In this document: in pieces, positions 15,044 through 22,842 of the stretch
Numbering within the stretch: position 1 is the stretch's first letter
How the letters are laid out: every line of letters starts with the position of its first letter
From: Cyanobacteria bacterium UBA7694
GTDB taxonomy: Bacteria; Cyanobacteriota; Sericytochromatia; UBA7694
Assembly: GCA_002482705.1 (NCBI GenBank)
Contig: DLGM01000366.1
Location: 1-40,229 of the forward strand
Length of the DNA stretch: 40,229 nucleotides
Direction of reading: 5' to 3'
Position numbers and translations under genes: made by a program
The notes under the pieces: model-generated
Told to the model about the DNA's origin: nothing
The model's database searches: none
Seen by the model: the letters and a program-made list of their open reading frames with translations, nothing else

Positions 15044-15510
15044 TTTTGTTATCCCTGCTGATGGGCTGTGGGCTATTATTAATTACCTGCAGCCTGATCG
15101 GAGGGGGGTTCTCACGCGAATACCGCTGGGTTCCGGCAGGAGTAGGCATGCTCTTGTTGATGCAAACCGGAATTTTGAGCATCAGGCAGCCACGCTCCAC
15201 ATCACCCCCACCAACAACAGAACAAGCAGCCATACGCTCCCTACATGACCCCAAGGCTCAAGACTGGCTCAATGCCTCCCCTGCTGTCCGTCAAGCTACC
15301 GCCATTCAATGGCTCAAGGATTTGCGTCTCCGCGGCACATTCGTTTTGACCATCCGCAGCGAAACGGAATATACGCAGTGGGCAGCCGCATTAAACCGTT
15401 GCCTAGAGCATAAGGCCGAGAAACTGAGTGCACAGACCGAACTCCTCAGTTTTGTAGAAACACAATGTTTACCCAAACTAAAACATTATCGTTATGGCAA
15501 AAACCCATAA
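15040..15510 (+). CDS. Hypothetical membrane protein with two N-terminal helices
   Basis: A 156-residue unrecognised protein whose ATG overlaps the stop of the hook-like gene (ATGA), so the two are translated together. Residues 1-22 and about 29-47 are hydrophobic and should form two membrane helices separated by a short loop (GGGFSREYRW). Residues 55-156 are a soluble, mostly helical domain (DPKAQDWLNASPAVRQATAI, WAAALNRCLEHKAEKLSAQT) without recognised motifs. With both helices crossing, this domain lies on the same side as the N-terminus, most likely the cytoplasm. A strong terminator follows one base later. Function unknown; the pairing suggests it anchors or exports the hook-like protein. 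Confidence 0.68.
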   Translation: MILLSLLMGCGLLLITCSLIGGGFSREYRWVPAGVGMLLLMQTGILSIRQPRSTSPPPTTEQAAIRSLHDPKAQDWLNASPAVRQATAIQWLKDLRLRGTFVLTIRSETEYTQWAAALNRCLEHKAEKLSAQTELLSFVETQCLPKLKHYRYGKNP

Positions 15511-15546
15511 AAAATACCCGAACTACACAAGGTAGCCGGGTATTTT
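15511..15546. terminator. Bidirectional rho-independent terminator
   Basis: AAAATACCCG (15511-15520) pairs with CGGGTATTTT (15537-15546), and CTAC/GTAG extends the stem inside. The symmetric A/T flanks let it serve both the rightward hook-like operon and the leftward oxidase operon, whose last gene ends at 15559. Confidence 0.85.
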
Positions 15547-15558
15547 AATTAAGCTCTA

Positions 15559-16140
15559 CTACAAGCTAGCGAGATAAGCCGTCAAATTCGTGAACTCTTC
15601 ATCAGTCATGCTCGCGCGCATAGGCGGCATAGCAGGGGGGAAACCCTCTACAACGTGCGCATTAGGATTTTCAATCGATGTTTTAATGTAAGTTAACGCA
15701 TCCTGACCAGCAACACGCTTAGCCGCCGTAGCCCCAAGCCCATCCAAAGCAGGCCCAATGGCACCGTTGGCGCCTTGAAGACTGGAGATTTTATGGCAGG
15801 TTGCACAGGTTTTAGCCAAGAAGACCTTGGCACCCGCTTCTACATCACCTGCTGCCACGGGCGTCGCAGCGGGTTCATTCGCTGCGGTATGTCCGCTCTC
15901 CGTTGAAGCATGTGTACTGGGTGCGGTTTCAGTTTTAGTTCCATGCTCGGGAGCATCAGCGCTATGGCCCGAAGCAGCCGCATGGGTTTCCGTTTGCGCC
16001 CCATGGTCACCGCCTTCGGCACTGTGATGGCCTGCAACGGCATTTGTAGTTACCACGGAAACCACAAACAGCACACCCACGATGGCTATCACCGAGAGGA
16101 ATGAGAGCGCAATGACCTTGAGTTGATCGATAGGTTTCAT
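15559..16140 (-). CDS. Membrane-anchored class I cytochrome c with His-rich linker
   Basis: A 193-residue protein. Residues 8-30 form one membrane helix; residues 37-98 are a disordered linker rich in His, Thr, Ala, Ser and Glu (about ten His in 60 residues); residues 99-193 are a monohaem cytochrome c domain with CATCH at 112-116 and likely axial ligand M171 or M174 (PPAMPPM). The cytochrome should face the periplasm and feed or receive electrons near the oxidase. Its domain is close in wording to that fused to subunit IV upstream (GPALDGL, SIENPNA, VVEGFP in both), so the two probably arose by duplication. It is the last gene of the oxidase operon and runs into the shared terminator. Confidence 0.88.
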   Translation of the reverse strand: MKPIDQLKVIALSFLSVIAIVGVLFVVSVVTTNAVAGHHSAEGGDHGAQTETHAAASGHSADAPEHGTKTETAPSTHASTESGHTAANEPAATPVAAGDVEAGAKVFLAKTCATCHKISSLQGANGAIGPALDGLGATAAKRVAGQDALTYIKTSIENPNAHVVEGFPPAMPPMRASMTDEEFTNLTAYLASL

Positions 16141-16169
16141 GAGTTATATTCCTTTTCTAAAATCGCACG

Positions 16170-16382
16170 TTAGTGGTGCTCACCCGCACCCTCATGCGAG
16201 GATGTGGTTTCATGGCCTGTTGAACCATGGTCTGTATTGCCATGGCCTTCTTCATGATGAGCATCGGCTTTAGGAGCCGGATCAGGCATAGCCATAGACA
16301 GGGCACTCAGGGCGCCAATCATGACCAACACAGCGGCAAGACCCGCAAAAATAGGTTTAAGTGACTGCTTATTAGACTGCAT
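16170..16382 (-). CDS. Small His-rich single-span membrane protein
   Basis: A 70-residue protein with one membrane helix (about residues 10-31) and a short outer tail holding nine to ten histidines among Glu, Gly, Ser and Thr (KADAHHEEGHGNTDHGSTGH, ending GEHH). GAGG lies before the ATG. The tail resembles the linker of the downstream cytochrome c and could bind copper or another divalent metal. Its place between ctaG and a cytochrome gene in the oxidase operon suggests a role in metal supply or assembly; this is inference, and the family is not recognised. Confidence 0.68.
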   Translation of the reverse strand: MQSNKQSLKPIFAGLAAVLVMIGALSALSMAMPDPAPKADAHHEEGHGNTDHGSTGHETTSSHEGAGEHH

Positions 16383-16412
16383 AATTGCCTCTTTGAATTC
16401 GGTAGTTGACTA

Positions 16413-17318
16413 TCATATTTTAACTGTAATCGAGTTCGAGTCGGAGAGCCCTTGGATAGAGGTGGGCTCTTTTTGGCGTTCGCTGCGATACCATTTGGTA
16501 AATACACCAATGAAAACGAAGCTGAAAACACCCATAGAAACAAGCTTCATGAGTACTCCCCCCATTTGCTGATCACCCAGCGCAGACACCCCAATTAAGC
16601 GTGGAGCCAGCTCATAGGTCGGATAAAGCACATAAGATGAAAAGGTGACATAAGCAAATACGGGAATCTGAGCCACCGTCAGTGACAGCAAATAAAGCAT
16701 TTGTTTGGGATAAGAAAGCTGATAACGCTCCAAAGGCCCCATGATGGGGAGCCACATCAGTAACGCAGTTGAGATAAACGTGATGTGCTCAAGGTTATGC
16801 ACCATTCGATCTCGCAAGGCCCAATCATACAGGAATGGGATATGCCACAGGGTAAACACCATATTAAAAGCCAAACAGGCAAAAATCGGGTGAGTGGCAA
16901 AACGTAAACCCTTTTTTAATAACGGATAACGCGCAATAAAAGGGTCTAACATCCAGTTTGGTACACCAGATAAGATCAAGCGAGGTGCCAAATACATAAA
17001 CAGATTGTGCTGAAACATATGCATGGCAAAAAGGTACTGTTCACCAATTGCGTCAATGGGAGAGGCAATCCCCGTATAAATAACGCTCCAACCCAAAACA
17101 AAACGCACTGCCTGACCCCGGGTTAAAACCGTTTCGGAAGAGCGGACGCGCGCCTGATGAGCAGCACGGAAATAAACAAAAAAGAGGGCTAGAATGGCCG
17201 CCAATGGCACCCATTCTAGCTTCCACTCCCACCAGATAGAGATTGGTACGTCATCCATCGGCACGGCCGCGAAACCGTGGGCCAGAGCCGGTGGAGATAA
17301 CCAGTCAAGCAGGAGCAT
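16413..17318 (-). CDS. ctaG: Cytochrome c oxidase assembly factor CtaG (caa3 type)
   Basis: A 301-residue polytopic membrane protein of the caa3_CtaG family, needed for assembly of caa3 oxidase in Bacillus and relatives. The diagnostic stretch is ASPIDAIGEQYLFAMHMFQH, followed by NLFMYLAPRLIL and further helices with FTLWHIPFLYDWAL and EHITFISTALLMWLPI; conserved histidines in these helices are candidate copper ligands. At least six to seven membrane helices are visible. It begins 8 bases after the stop of the subunit IV fusion gene. It is unrelated to the CtaG/Cox11 of proteobacteria, despite the shared name. The C-terminal 25 residues are a polar tail. Confidence 0.9.
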   Translation of the reverse strand: MLLLDWLSPPALAHGFAAVPMDDVPISIWWEWKLEWVPLAAILALFFVYFRAAHQARVRSSETVLTRGQAVRFVLGWSVIYTGIASPIDAIGEQYLFAMHMFQHNLFMYLAPRLILSGVPNWMLDPFIARYPLLKKGLRFATHPIFACLAFNMVFTLWHIPFLYDWALRDRMVHNLEHITFISTALLMWLPIMGPLERYQLSYPKQMLYLLSLTVAQIPVFAYVTFSSYVLYPTYELAPRLIGVSALGDQQMGGVLMKLVSMGVFSFVFIGVFTKWYRSERQKEPTSIQGLSDSNSITVKI

Positions 17319-17326
17319 AATAACCC

Positions 17327-17959
17327 TTATAACTTGGCCAAATAGGCCACAAGGTCATTATATTCGGTGTCAGACATGCTCTGACGCAGGTTAGCAGGCA
17401 TCAAGCCGGCTGGGAAGCCCTCTACCACATAGGCATTGGGGTTTTCAATCGACTCACGGATATATGCCGTGACATCCTTACCCGCCAGTTTATCCGCAGG
17501 GCGCTGAGACAAGCCGTCTAAAGCCGGGCCCACCGCACCCACAGCCCCAGCGAGACTGCTGATTTTATGGCAGGCGGCACAACCTTTGGCTGAGAAAACA
17601 GCCGGACCATTTTCAGGATTGCCTTGGGTCATTGCTTGCAACTGCTTCGTATCTTTGACGCTAATTGCAATTTTAGTGGGTTGATAGTTAATCAGCGCCA
17701 CCATGGCAACCATCGTGCCAAGAGCAATGGTAAAACCACTGAAGAAAATACCCGTCAGCAGTTTATTGTCATACTTCAAGTGCATGAAGTAGGCCACTAC
17801 CAAACCAAATTTAAACGCTGCCAAGACATACAAACCTGTAAGCATCAAGCTATCAGGGATAGCAATGTAAAGGATAGCAACTTCAACAGCGGTCACAACA
17901 GCCAAAATTCCGGCCATTGCCCAATAGGTTTTAGAGTGATCGTGATGTTCGCCGCTCAT
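17327..17959 (-). CDS. coxD: Cytochrome c oxidase subunit IV fused to a cytochrome c domain
   Basis: A 210-residue fusion. Residues 10-92 give three membrane helices in the pattern of prokaryotic oxidase subunit IV (TYWAMAGILAVVTAVEVAIL; LYVLAAFKFGLVVAYFMHLK). Residues 110-210 are a cytochrome c domain with CAACH at 127-131 and probable axial M187 (AGLMPAN). The ATG at 17959 follows the subunit III stop by 2 bases and has a G-run upstream; longer in-frame starts lie inside the preceding gene. Subunit IV is normally about 100 residues without haem. The appended domain resembles the separate cytochrome at 15559-16140. It would add a second c-type haem to the oxidase next to that on subunit II. 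Confidence 0.85.
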   Translation of the reverse strand: MSGEHHDHSKTYWAMAGILAVVTAVEVAILYIAIPDSLMLTGLYVLAAFKFGLVVAYFMHLKYDNKLLTGIFFSGFTIALGTMVAMVALINYQPTKIAISVKDTKQLQAMTQGNPENGPAVFSAKGCAACHKISSLAGAVGAVGPALDGLSQRPADKLAGKDVTAYIRESIENPNAYVVEGFPAGLMPANLRQSMSDTEYNDLVAYLAKL

Positions 17960-17961
17960 GG

Positions 17962-18585
17962 TTAACCCCCTATGCCCACAAATTCGACCAAGTAGATCAC
18001 TGTAAAGATAACAATCCAAACAATGTCTACAAAGTGCCAATACAATCCCGTCGACTCAATATCTACGGCCTTGTCACTTATATCTCCAAAATAGGAGTAG
18101 ACAAACCAAGAGAAGAGCCAAAGGACGCCGATCGCCACGTGTAAACCGTGGGTCCCGGTCATGGTGTAAAAAGTCGAGCCAAATAGGTTTTTCTGGAGTG
18201 TGACACCCCGATGGAAAAACTCGGTGAACTCAAACGACTGGAAACCTAAAAATATCAGGCCGAAAAAAGCAGTGGCAAAGATCCAGAGACGGGTTTGACC
18301 AATGTCTTTACGGTTGACTGCAGCCACTGCCAGTGCCATAAACAAACTGCTCATCAGCAGCACAAATGAACTGGCAGTGGTAACGGGAATACTCAGCACT
18401 TCGACTGGGTAAGGCCCAACTAAACTTTTGCCGTGATAAATAATGTAAGTGGAGATCAACGTTCCGAAGAACATACAATCCGAGGCCAAGAAGGCCCACA
18501 TCAGAACCTTCTTGTTCGGAATACCCGTATACGAGTGCTCCACGTGATGATGCTGATCGTGTTCAGCGATAGCTGCGTGACCCAT
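17962..18585 (-). CDS. coxC: Cytochrome c oxidase subunit III
   Basis: A 207-residue subunit III of the short, five-helix type found in caa3 and quinol oxidases. Visible features are NKKVLMWAFLASDCMFFGTL (first helix, with the expected E-to-D type position), the helix GSTFYTMTGTHGLHVAIGV, and the ending YWHFVDIVWIVIFTVIYLVE, all standard for the family. The N-terminal 20 residues are unusually His-rich (HDQHHHVEHSY). Its start overlaps the coxA stop by one base (TAATG) and its stop is 2 bases from the subunit IV fusion start. Confidence 0.95.
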   Translation of the reverse strand: MGHAAIAEHDQHHHVEHSYTGIPNKKVLMWAFLASDCMFFGTLISTYIIYHGKSLVGPYPVEVLSIPVTTASSFVLLMSSLFMALAVAAVNRKDIGQTRLWIFATAFFGLIFLGFQSFEFTEFFHRGVTLQKNLFGSTFYTMTGTHGLHVAIGVLWLFSWFVYSYFGDISDKAVDIESTGLYWHFVDIVWIVIFTVIYLVEFVGIGG

Positions 18586-20501
18586 TAGTTGTGAGCCCCA
18601 CTTTCTTTGGATGGATCAACATGGTAGCCACCGGGGCCTTCCAAGGCCCAGCCGTAAACCCCAAAGATCAGAGCCAACATGCCAGCGCCAGCAATCAGAA
18701 AACCACCAGGAGCATCTTTATAAATCATGCCCATTGCCCAGACAAACATACCGATACCAACAACCATAGGGTAATAAGAAGCGGCAGGCATGTGGATCGG
18801 ATGACCATCATACTGCGGCTTGGGTTTACCCGTTATTTTACTGTGCCAGAAGTCGTCAAGGTGGGTGACCGTCGGAATCGCAGCAAAGTTGTATTCCGGC
18901 GGAGGAGAAGGAATACTCCACTCAAGGGTGCGAGCATCCCAAGGGTCATCTCCGGCAATAGCTCCTTTTTTGAGACCCATTGCCATATTGATAAAGAAGA
19001 ACAACAGACCAAAAGCCAGGACAAAGGCACCGATGGTACACACCAAGTTCCAGAAATTCCAGCCCATGTCACCTGAGTAGGTGTAAATGCGGCGGGGCAT
19101 TCCGTTCAAACCCAGAATGTGCATCGGGAAGAAGGTGACGTTAAAGCCAATCATGATCGTCCAGAAGGCCACTTTACCAAAGGCTTCGTTCATCATTCGG
19201 CCTGTGATTTTAGGGAACCAGTAAGCCAGTCCGCCTAACAGGGCCATCAGCGTGCCACCAATCAGAACGTAGTGGAAGTGAGCAACAACAAAATAGGTAT
19301 CGTGCTGTTGGGCATCAGCCGCTGCCGCAGAGTGCATCACGCCGCTGAAACCACCAATGGTGAACATGGCAATAAAACCGGTAGCATAGAGCATCGGTGT
19401 GGCAAAACGGATATGACCGCCCCACATCGTGCCGATCCAGTTGAAGATTTTAACGCCTGTCGGAACCGCAATGATCGAAGTGGTGATCGAGAAAGCCAGC
19501 GTAGCAATCACGCCCATACCCGTGGTGAACATATGGTGGCTCCAAACGGCAAAGCCCATGAAACCAATAAATGCACCGGAGAAAACAATCAGCGGATAAC
19601 CAAACAACGGCTTGCGTGAGAAAGTCGGCAGAATTTCAGAAACAACACCCATTGCTGGCAAGATCAGAATATAAACTTCGGGGTGGCCAAAAATCCAGAA
19701 CCAGTGTTGCCAAAGGATGACAAGACCACCTGCAGCCACGTTAAAGAAGTTGGCCCCAAACATCCGGTCCATCATGAGCTGGATCAGCGCAATTGTGATC
19801 GGTGGGAAAGCCAAAAGAATCAGAATATTGGTAATGAATGTCATCCATACAAACACGGGCAAACGCATCAGGGTCATACCCGGAGCGCGCATATTAATGA
19901 TGGTGACGAAGAAGTTCAGTGAAGCGGCCACAGAGGCAACCCCCAAGACCAGAAGACCCATTACCCAATAATCGGCACTTAAACCAGGGTTAAATTGTTT
20001 CGAGGTAATGTTGGCATAACCCACCCAACTCGCGTTGGGGGCACTGCCGGTTAACCAGCTCACGTTGAGGAGCGCGGCCCCGGCCCAAAACACCCATAAA
20101 CTGAACGCATTCAGCCTTGGGAATGCTACGTCCCGAGCCCCAATCATCAGGGGCACTAAGTAGTTAAAGAACGCAGAACTCAATGGCATAATCGCCAAGA
20201 AAATCATGGTGGTTGCGTGCATGGTGAACATCTGGTTATAGATGTCCGCAGGCAGCACGCTCAGATTGGGAGCAGCTAGCTGCAAACGCACCAATAACGC
20301 CTCAACTCCCCCGACAACGAGGAAGAAGAGTGCGCTCAGGCCGTAAAGAATGCCAATGCGCTTGTGGTCAACGGTGGTTAACCAGCTCCACAGCCCTGTC
20401 TTTGCGACCGGGCGAGGGCCTAGAACGCCGAGCTCCCGGTCTGTATCGGAGTGCCCATGGGCAGGCGAGGCGACCCCTATTACATCCGCACTTGTTGCCA
20501 T
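18585..20501 (-). CDS. coxA: Cytochrome c oxidase subunit I (haem-copper, type A1)
   Basis: A 638-residue catalytic subunit that reduces oxygen and pumps protons. Haem ligands are H95 (TMHATTM) and H410, haem a3 ligand H408 (VAHFHYVLIGG). CuB ligands are H273 (with crosslinked Y277 in GHPEVY), H322 and H323 (WSHHMF). The D-channel residues D124 and N131 (GARDVAFPRLN), gate glutamate E275 and K-channel lysine K351 (VPTGVK) are all present, placing it in type A1. The length and the last 100 residues indicate two extra C-terminal helices, as in Bacillus caa3 subunit I. AGAGGA precedes the ATG. It follows coxB by 27 bases. Confidence 0.97.
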   Translation of the reverse strand: MATSADVIGVASPAHGHSDTDRELGVLGPRPVAKTGLWSWLTTVDHKRIGILYGLSALFFLVVGGVEALLVRLQLAAPNLSVLPADIYNQMFTMHATTMIFLAIMPLSSAFFNYLVPLMIGARDVAFPRLNAFSLWVFWAGAALLNVSWLTGSAPNASWVGYANITSKQFNPGLSADYWVMGLLVLGVASVAASLNFFVTIINMRAPGMTLMRLPVFVWMTFITNILILLAFPPITIALIQLMMDRMFGANFFNVAAGGLVILWQHWFWIFGHPEVYILILPAMGVVSEILPTFSRKPLFGYPLIVFSGAFIGFMGFAVWSHHMFTTGMGVIATLAFSITTSIIAVPTGVKIFNWIGTMWGGHIRFATPMLYATGFIAMFTIGGFSGVMHSAAAADAQQHDTYFVVAHFHYVLIGGTLMALLGGLAYWFPKITGRMMNEAFGKVAFWTIMIGFNVTFFPMHILGLNGMPRRIYTYSGDMGWNFWNLVCTIGAFVLAFGLLFFFINMAMGLKKGAIAGDDPWDARTLEWSIPSPPPEYNFAAIPTVTHLDDFWHSKITGKPKPQYDGHPIHMPAASYYPMVVGIGMFVWAMGMIYKDAPGGFLIAGAGMLALIFGVYGWALEGPGGYHVDPSKESGAHN

Positions 20502-20528
20502 ACAGTCCTCTCTAGGTTTCCTAACACG

Positions 20529-21566
20529 TTATTTCAAACTCTTAAGGTATGCGACCAGCGCATTCACATCGCGGTCAGACAAAACCATATTGACCTGCTC
20601 AAGATTCATCAGGTTCCCAGGTTTCATACCTTTGGGATCACGAATCCATTTGGCGAGGTTTTCATCTGTATTGTCATAAATTGCCGAGCCCAAGGTTTCA
20701 CGGCTACCAAAGTGCGTGAGGTCAGGCCCCACAACGCCCATGGCACCAGTGCCTTTGACGGCATGGCAGGAGTTACAACCCTTCATAAAAATCTGCTGAC
20801 CATTAACTTGGTCAGGACTTTCAGGTTTTACCCCATCTTTTTTCTGGTCTCTAACCCACTGGTCAAAATCAGCTTGCTCGTGTGAGTACACCAGAAAGCG
20901 CATATTGGCGTGGGAGTCGCCGCAAAATTCGGTACATTGACCGTAAAACTTATCGGCTTTATCGGCTTTAAACCAGATTTTGTTGATTTGTCCAGGGACA
21001 ACGTCCATTTTACCAGCTAGCTTAGGAACCCAGAAGCTGTGCAAAACATCTGCAGACTTCAGGTCGAAGTCGACCGGACGGCCAGCAGGAATATGCAATT
21101 CATTGGCTGTTGTAATGCCTAGATCAGGGTACTGGAATTCCCACCACCACTGGTGACCAATCGCCACAACTTTAATGGGCTCACCTTCCTCTTTGGGAGG
21201 AGCCTCCATTAAGAAAAGGGCTTTAGCGTTGGGTACAGCGATGACCAACAGCAAAATACAAGAAGCAATAATCAAGGCGATTTCTACGTTTGCATTGCCG
21301 TGACTTTGTTCGGGAACCGAGTCCTCTTCGCCCGGCTTGGAGCGAAAACGAATCAGGGTGTAAAAAAAGACGCCACCCACCGTCAAGGTCAGGAATACAA
21401 CAATGGCCAAAGTCCACCAGAATACGTGTAATTGTTCACGCGCAACGGGACCTTGGACATCAAAAGTAGACATGCCGTCCATTAAGGCAAAAGCATTAAA
21501 CTGGAGGAAGAGGGAGTAACAGAACACCAACAGTGTCTGTAATAGGCGTTTCGATTTTGTGTTCAC
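20529..21566 (-). CDS. coxB: Cytochrome c oxidase subunit II with C-terminal cytochrome c (caa3 type)
   Basis: A 345-residue subunit II. It has a signal-like N-terminus, two membrane helices (about 47-72 and 95-117), and a cupredoxin domain whose CuA site is complete: H176 (ADVLHSFWVP), C211, C215, H219 and M222 (CTEFCGDSHANM). The C-terminal cytochrome c domain has CNSCH at 264-268, which defines the caa3 class that takes electrons from soluble or tethered cytochrome c. I place the start at GTG 21566, because GAGGA lies 6 bases upstream; a TTG two codons earlier is too close to that site. It is the first gene of the oxidase operon. Confidence 0.95.
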   Translation of the reverse strand: MNTKSKRLLQTLLVFCYSLFLQFNAFALMDGMSTFDVQGPVAREQLHVFWWTLAIVVFLTLTVGGVFFYTLIRFRSKPGEEDSVPEQSHGNANVEIALIIASCILLLVIAVPNAKALFLMEAPPKEEGEPIKVVAIGHQWWWEFQYPDLGITTANELHIPAGRPVDFDLKSADVLHSFWVPKLAGKMDVVPGQINKIWFKADKADKFYGQCTEFCGDSHANMRFLVYSHEQADFDQWVRDQKKDGVKPESPDQVNGQQIFMKGCNSCHAVKGTGAMGVVGPDLTHFGSRETLGSAIYDNTDENLAKWIRDPKGMKPGNLMNLEQVNMVLSDRDVNALVAYLKSLK

Positions 21567-21922
21567 TGTCAATCCTCAGATGATCTAATTCTAAGATTGT
21601 TCTACGTCAAGAAGTGGGTCTAACGCAACTTATTGTTTCAGCGTGAGGAATAACCCTTAGTAACATAACTTTTCTAAATATAGATACAATCCACTCATAT
21701 ACACTTTAGCACAGGTAGCTTGCAATATGACACGCCCTTAGCCCTTAAGGTTGGGTCGCGCATACACAGGAATAGCGAGAGCTTAGCATATACATGACGT
21801 GGAACATTGTATTAAAATGGTGGGTGTTGGGGCTTGTAACTCTTAATCGAACTTTTAATTTATCTTGAGCAAACATTAGCCTTAGCCCCCCCCTATTAAA
21901 ACGTTTGAGGAGACCATACTGA
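21567..21922. other. Divergent intergenic region between coxB and ctaB (356 bases)
   Basis: AT-rich spacer that must carry promoters for both the oxidase operon (leftward) and ctaB operon (rightward). I see no convincing -35/-10 pair: TTGACG (minus strand, near 21605) lacks a good partner, and TATTAA before ctaB has no -35 at normal distance. A run of eight C lies at about 21886-21893. No open reading frame with gene-like features and no clear palindrome was found. Confidence 0.35.
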
Positions 21923-22834
21923 GTGAGTGCAAATACCTCCGTCGTTACGGGTACATCACTCAAGTCCTTCCGTAGCGTAGCCCACGACATCTATGAACTG
22001 ACTAAACCCCGCATCACCTTTCTGATGCTGATTACGACCTTTACCGGGATGTGGCTTGCAGCCAGAGGCCTTCCGCCCCTGCTCACAACCCTCTACACCA
22101 TGATTGGGGTCGGTTTGGCTTCTGCCTCGAGCTGCGCACTGAATAACTACATTGATCGCGAGATTGACCGGGAGATGACCCGTACCCGTAACCGTCCTCT
22201 CCCAGGGGATCGCCTGGATCCCAAAGTCGCCATTTATCTCGGTTTTACGCTAGGACTTTTGTCTTTTGTCCTATTGGCCACCACGGTCAACCTCCTGACC
22301 GCCAGCCTGGCACTGTTTACCAATTTCTTTTATGTTGTCATTTATACCCTCTGGCTTAAGCGCACAAGCCCTTTGTGTACCTCAATTGGGGGCATTTCAG
22401 GCGCGCTACCCCCCGTGATTGGCATAACCGCTGTCACTGGCACCATTACTCCCGCAGCAATTGCACTTTTTGTGTTTATGTATCTTTGGCAACCGCCTCA
22501 CTTCTGGGCCCTGGCGATCATTCGCAAAGACGAGTATGCGCGCGTGAACATCCCCATGCTCCCCGTTGTGAAAGGGGATCGGGTGACCAAACGTCAAATG
22601 CTGATTTATACGGTCGCACTCATTCCTGCCAGTATGGCCCTGACTTGGTTAGGCGTTACTGGCTGGATGTACGCAGCCACAGCTCTGGTCATGAGTTTAA
22701 TTTACTTGGGCTTGACCATTGATTTTGCCCTGCGCCCCGTCACTGCCAAGTACTCTTACCGCCTGTTCTTTTTCTCTATTCTGTATTTGTGTTTGCTGTT
22801 CGTCATGATGTTTGTCGACTGCTTGCCAGCCTAG
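21923..22834 (+). CDS. ctaB: Protohaem IX farnesyltransferase (haem O synthase)
   Basis: A 303-residue UbiA-family prenyltransferase that attaches farnesyl to haem B, giving haem O for oxidase maturation. The prenyl-diphosphate motif is NNYIDREID (N75, D78, D82), followed by RTRNRPLPGDRLDP; the second conserved block is YTLWLKRTSPLCTSIGGISG with GALPPVIG; about eight to nine membrane helices are evident. A stop codon immediately upstream in frame leaves GTG at 21923 as the first possible start; GAGGAG lies 11 bases before it, a rather long spacing. Haem A synthase (ctaA) is not in the window. It is divergent from the oxidase operon and heads a five-gene run. Confidence 0.94.
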   Translation: MSANTSVVTGTSLKSFRSVAHDIYELTKPRITFLMLITTFTGMWLAARGLPPLLTTLYTMIGVGLASASSCALNNYIDREIDREMTRTRNRPLPGDRLDPKVAIYLGFTLGLLSFVLLATTVNLLTASLALFTNFFYVVIYTLWLKRTSPLCTSIGGISGALPPVIGITAVTGTITPAAIALFVFMYLWQPPHFWALAIIRKDEYARVNIPMLPVVKGDRVTKRQMLIYTVALIPASMALTWLGVTGWMYAATALVMSLIYLGLTIDFALRPVTAKYSYRLFFFSILYLCLLFVMMFVDCLPA

Positions 22835-22842
22835 AGGGTACC

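Noticed and set aside
18585..20501. Possible loss of the K-channel lysine in oxidase subunit I (the IRFATPM segment has no Lys)
   Set aside because: Counting from the paired CuB histidines puts the K-channel lysine in VPTGVK (K351), which is present; the IRFATPM site is not the channel position.
21600..21900. Promoter pairs for the coxB and ctaB operons
   Set aside because: Several hexamers resemble -35 or -10 boxes (TTGACG, TTGTAA, TATTAA), but none has a partner at acceptable spacing, so no position is claimed.
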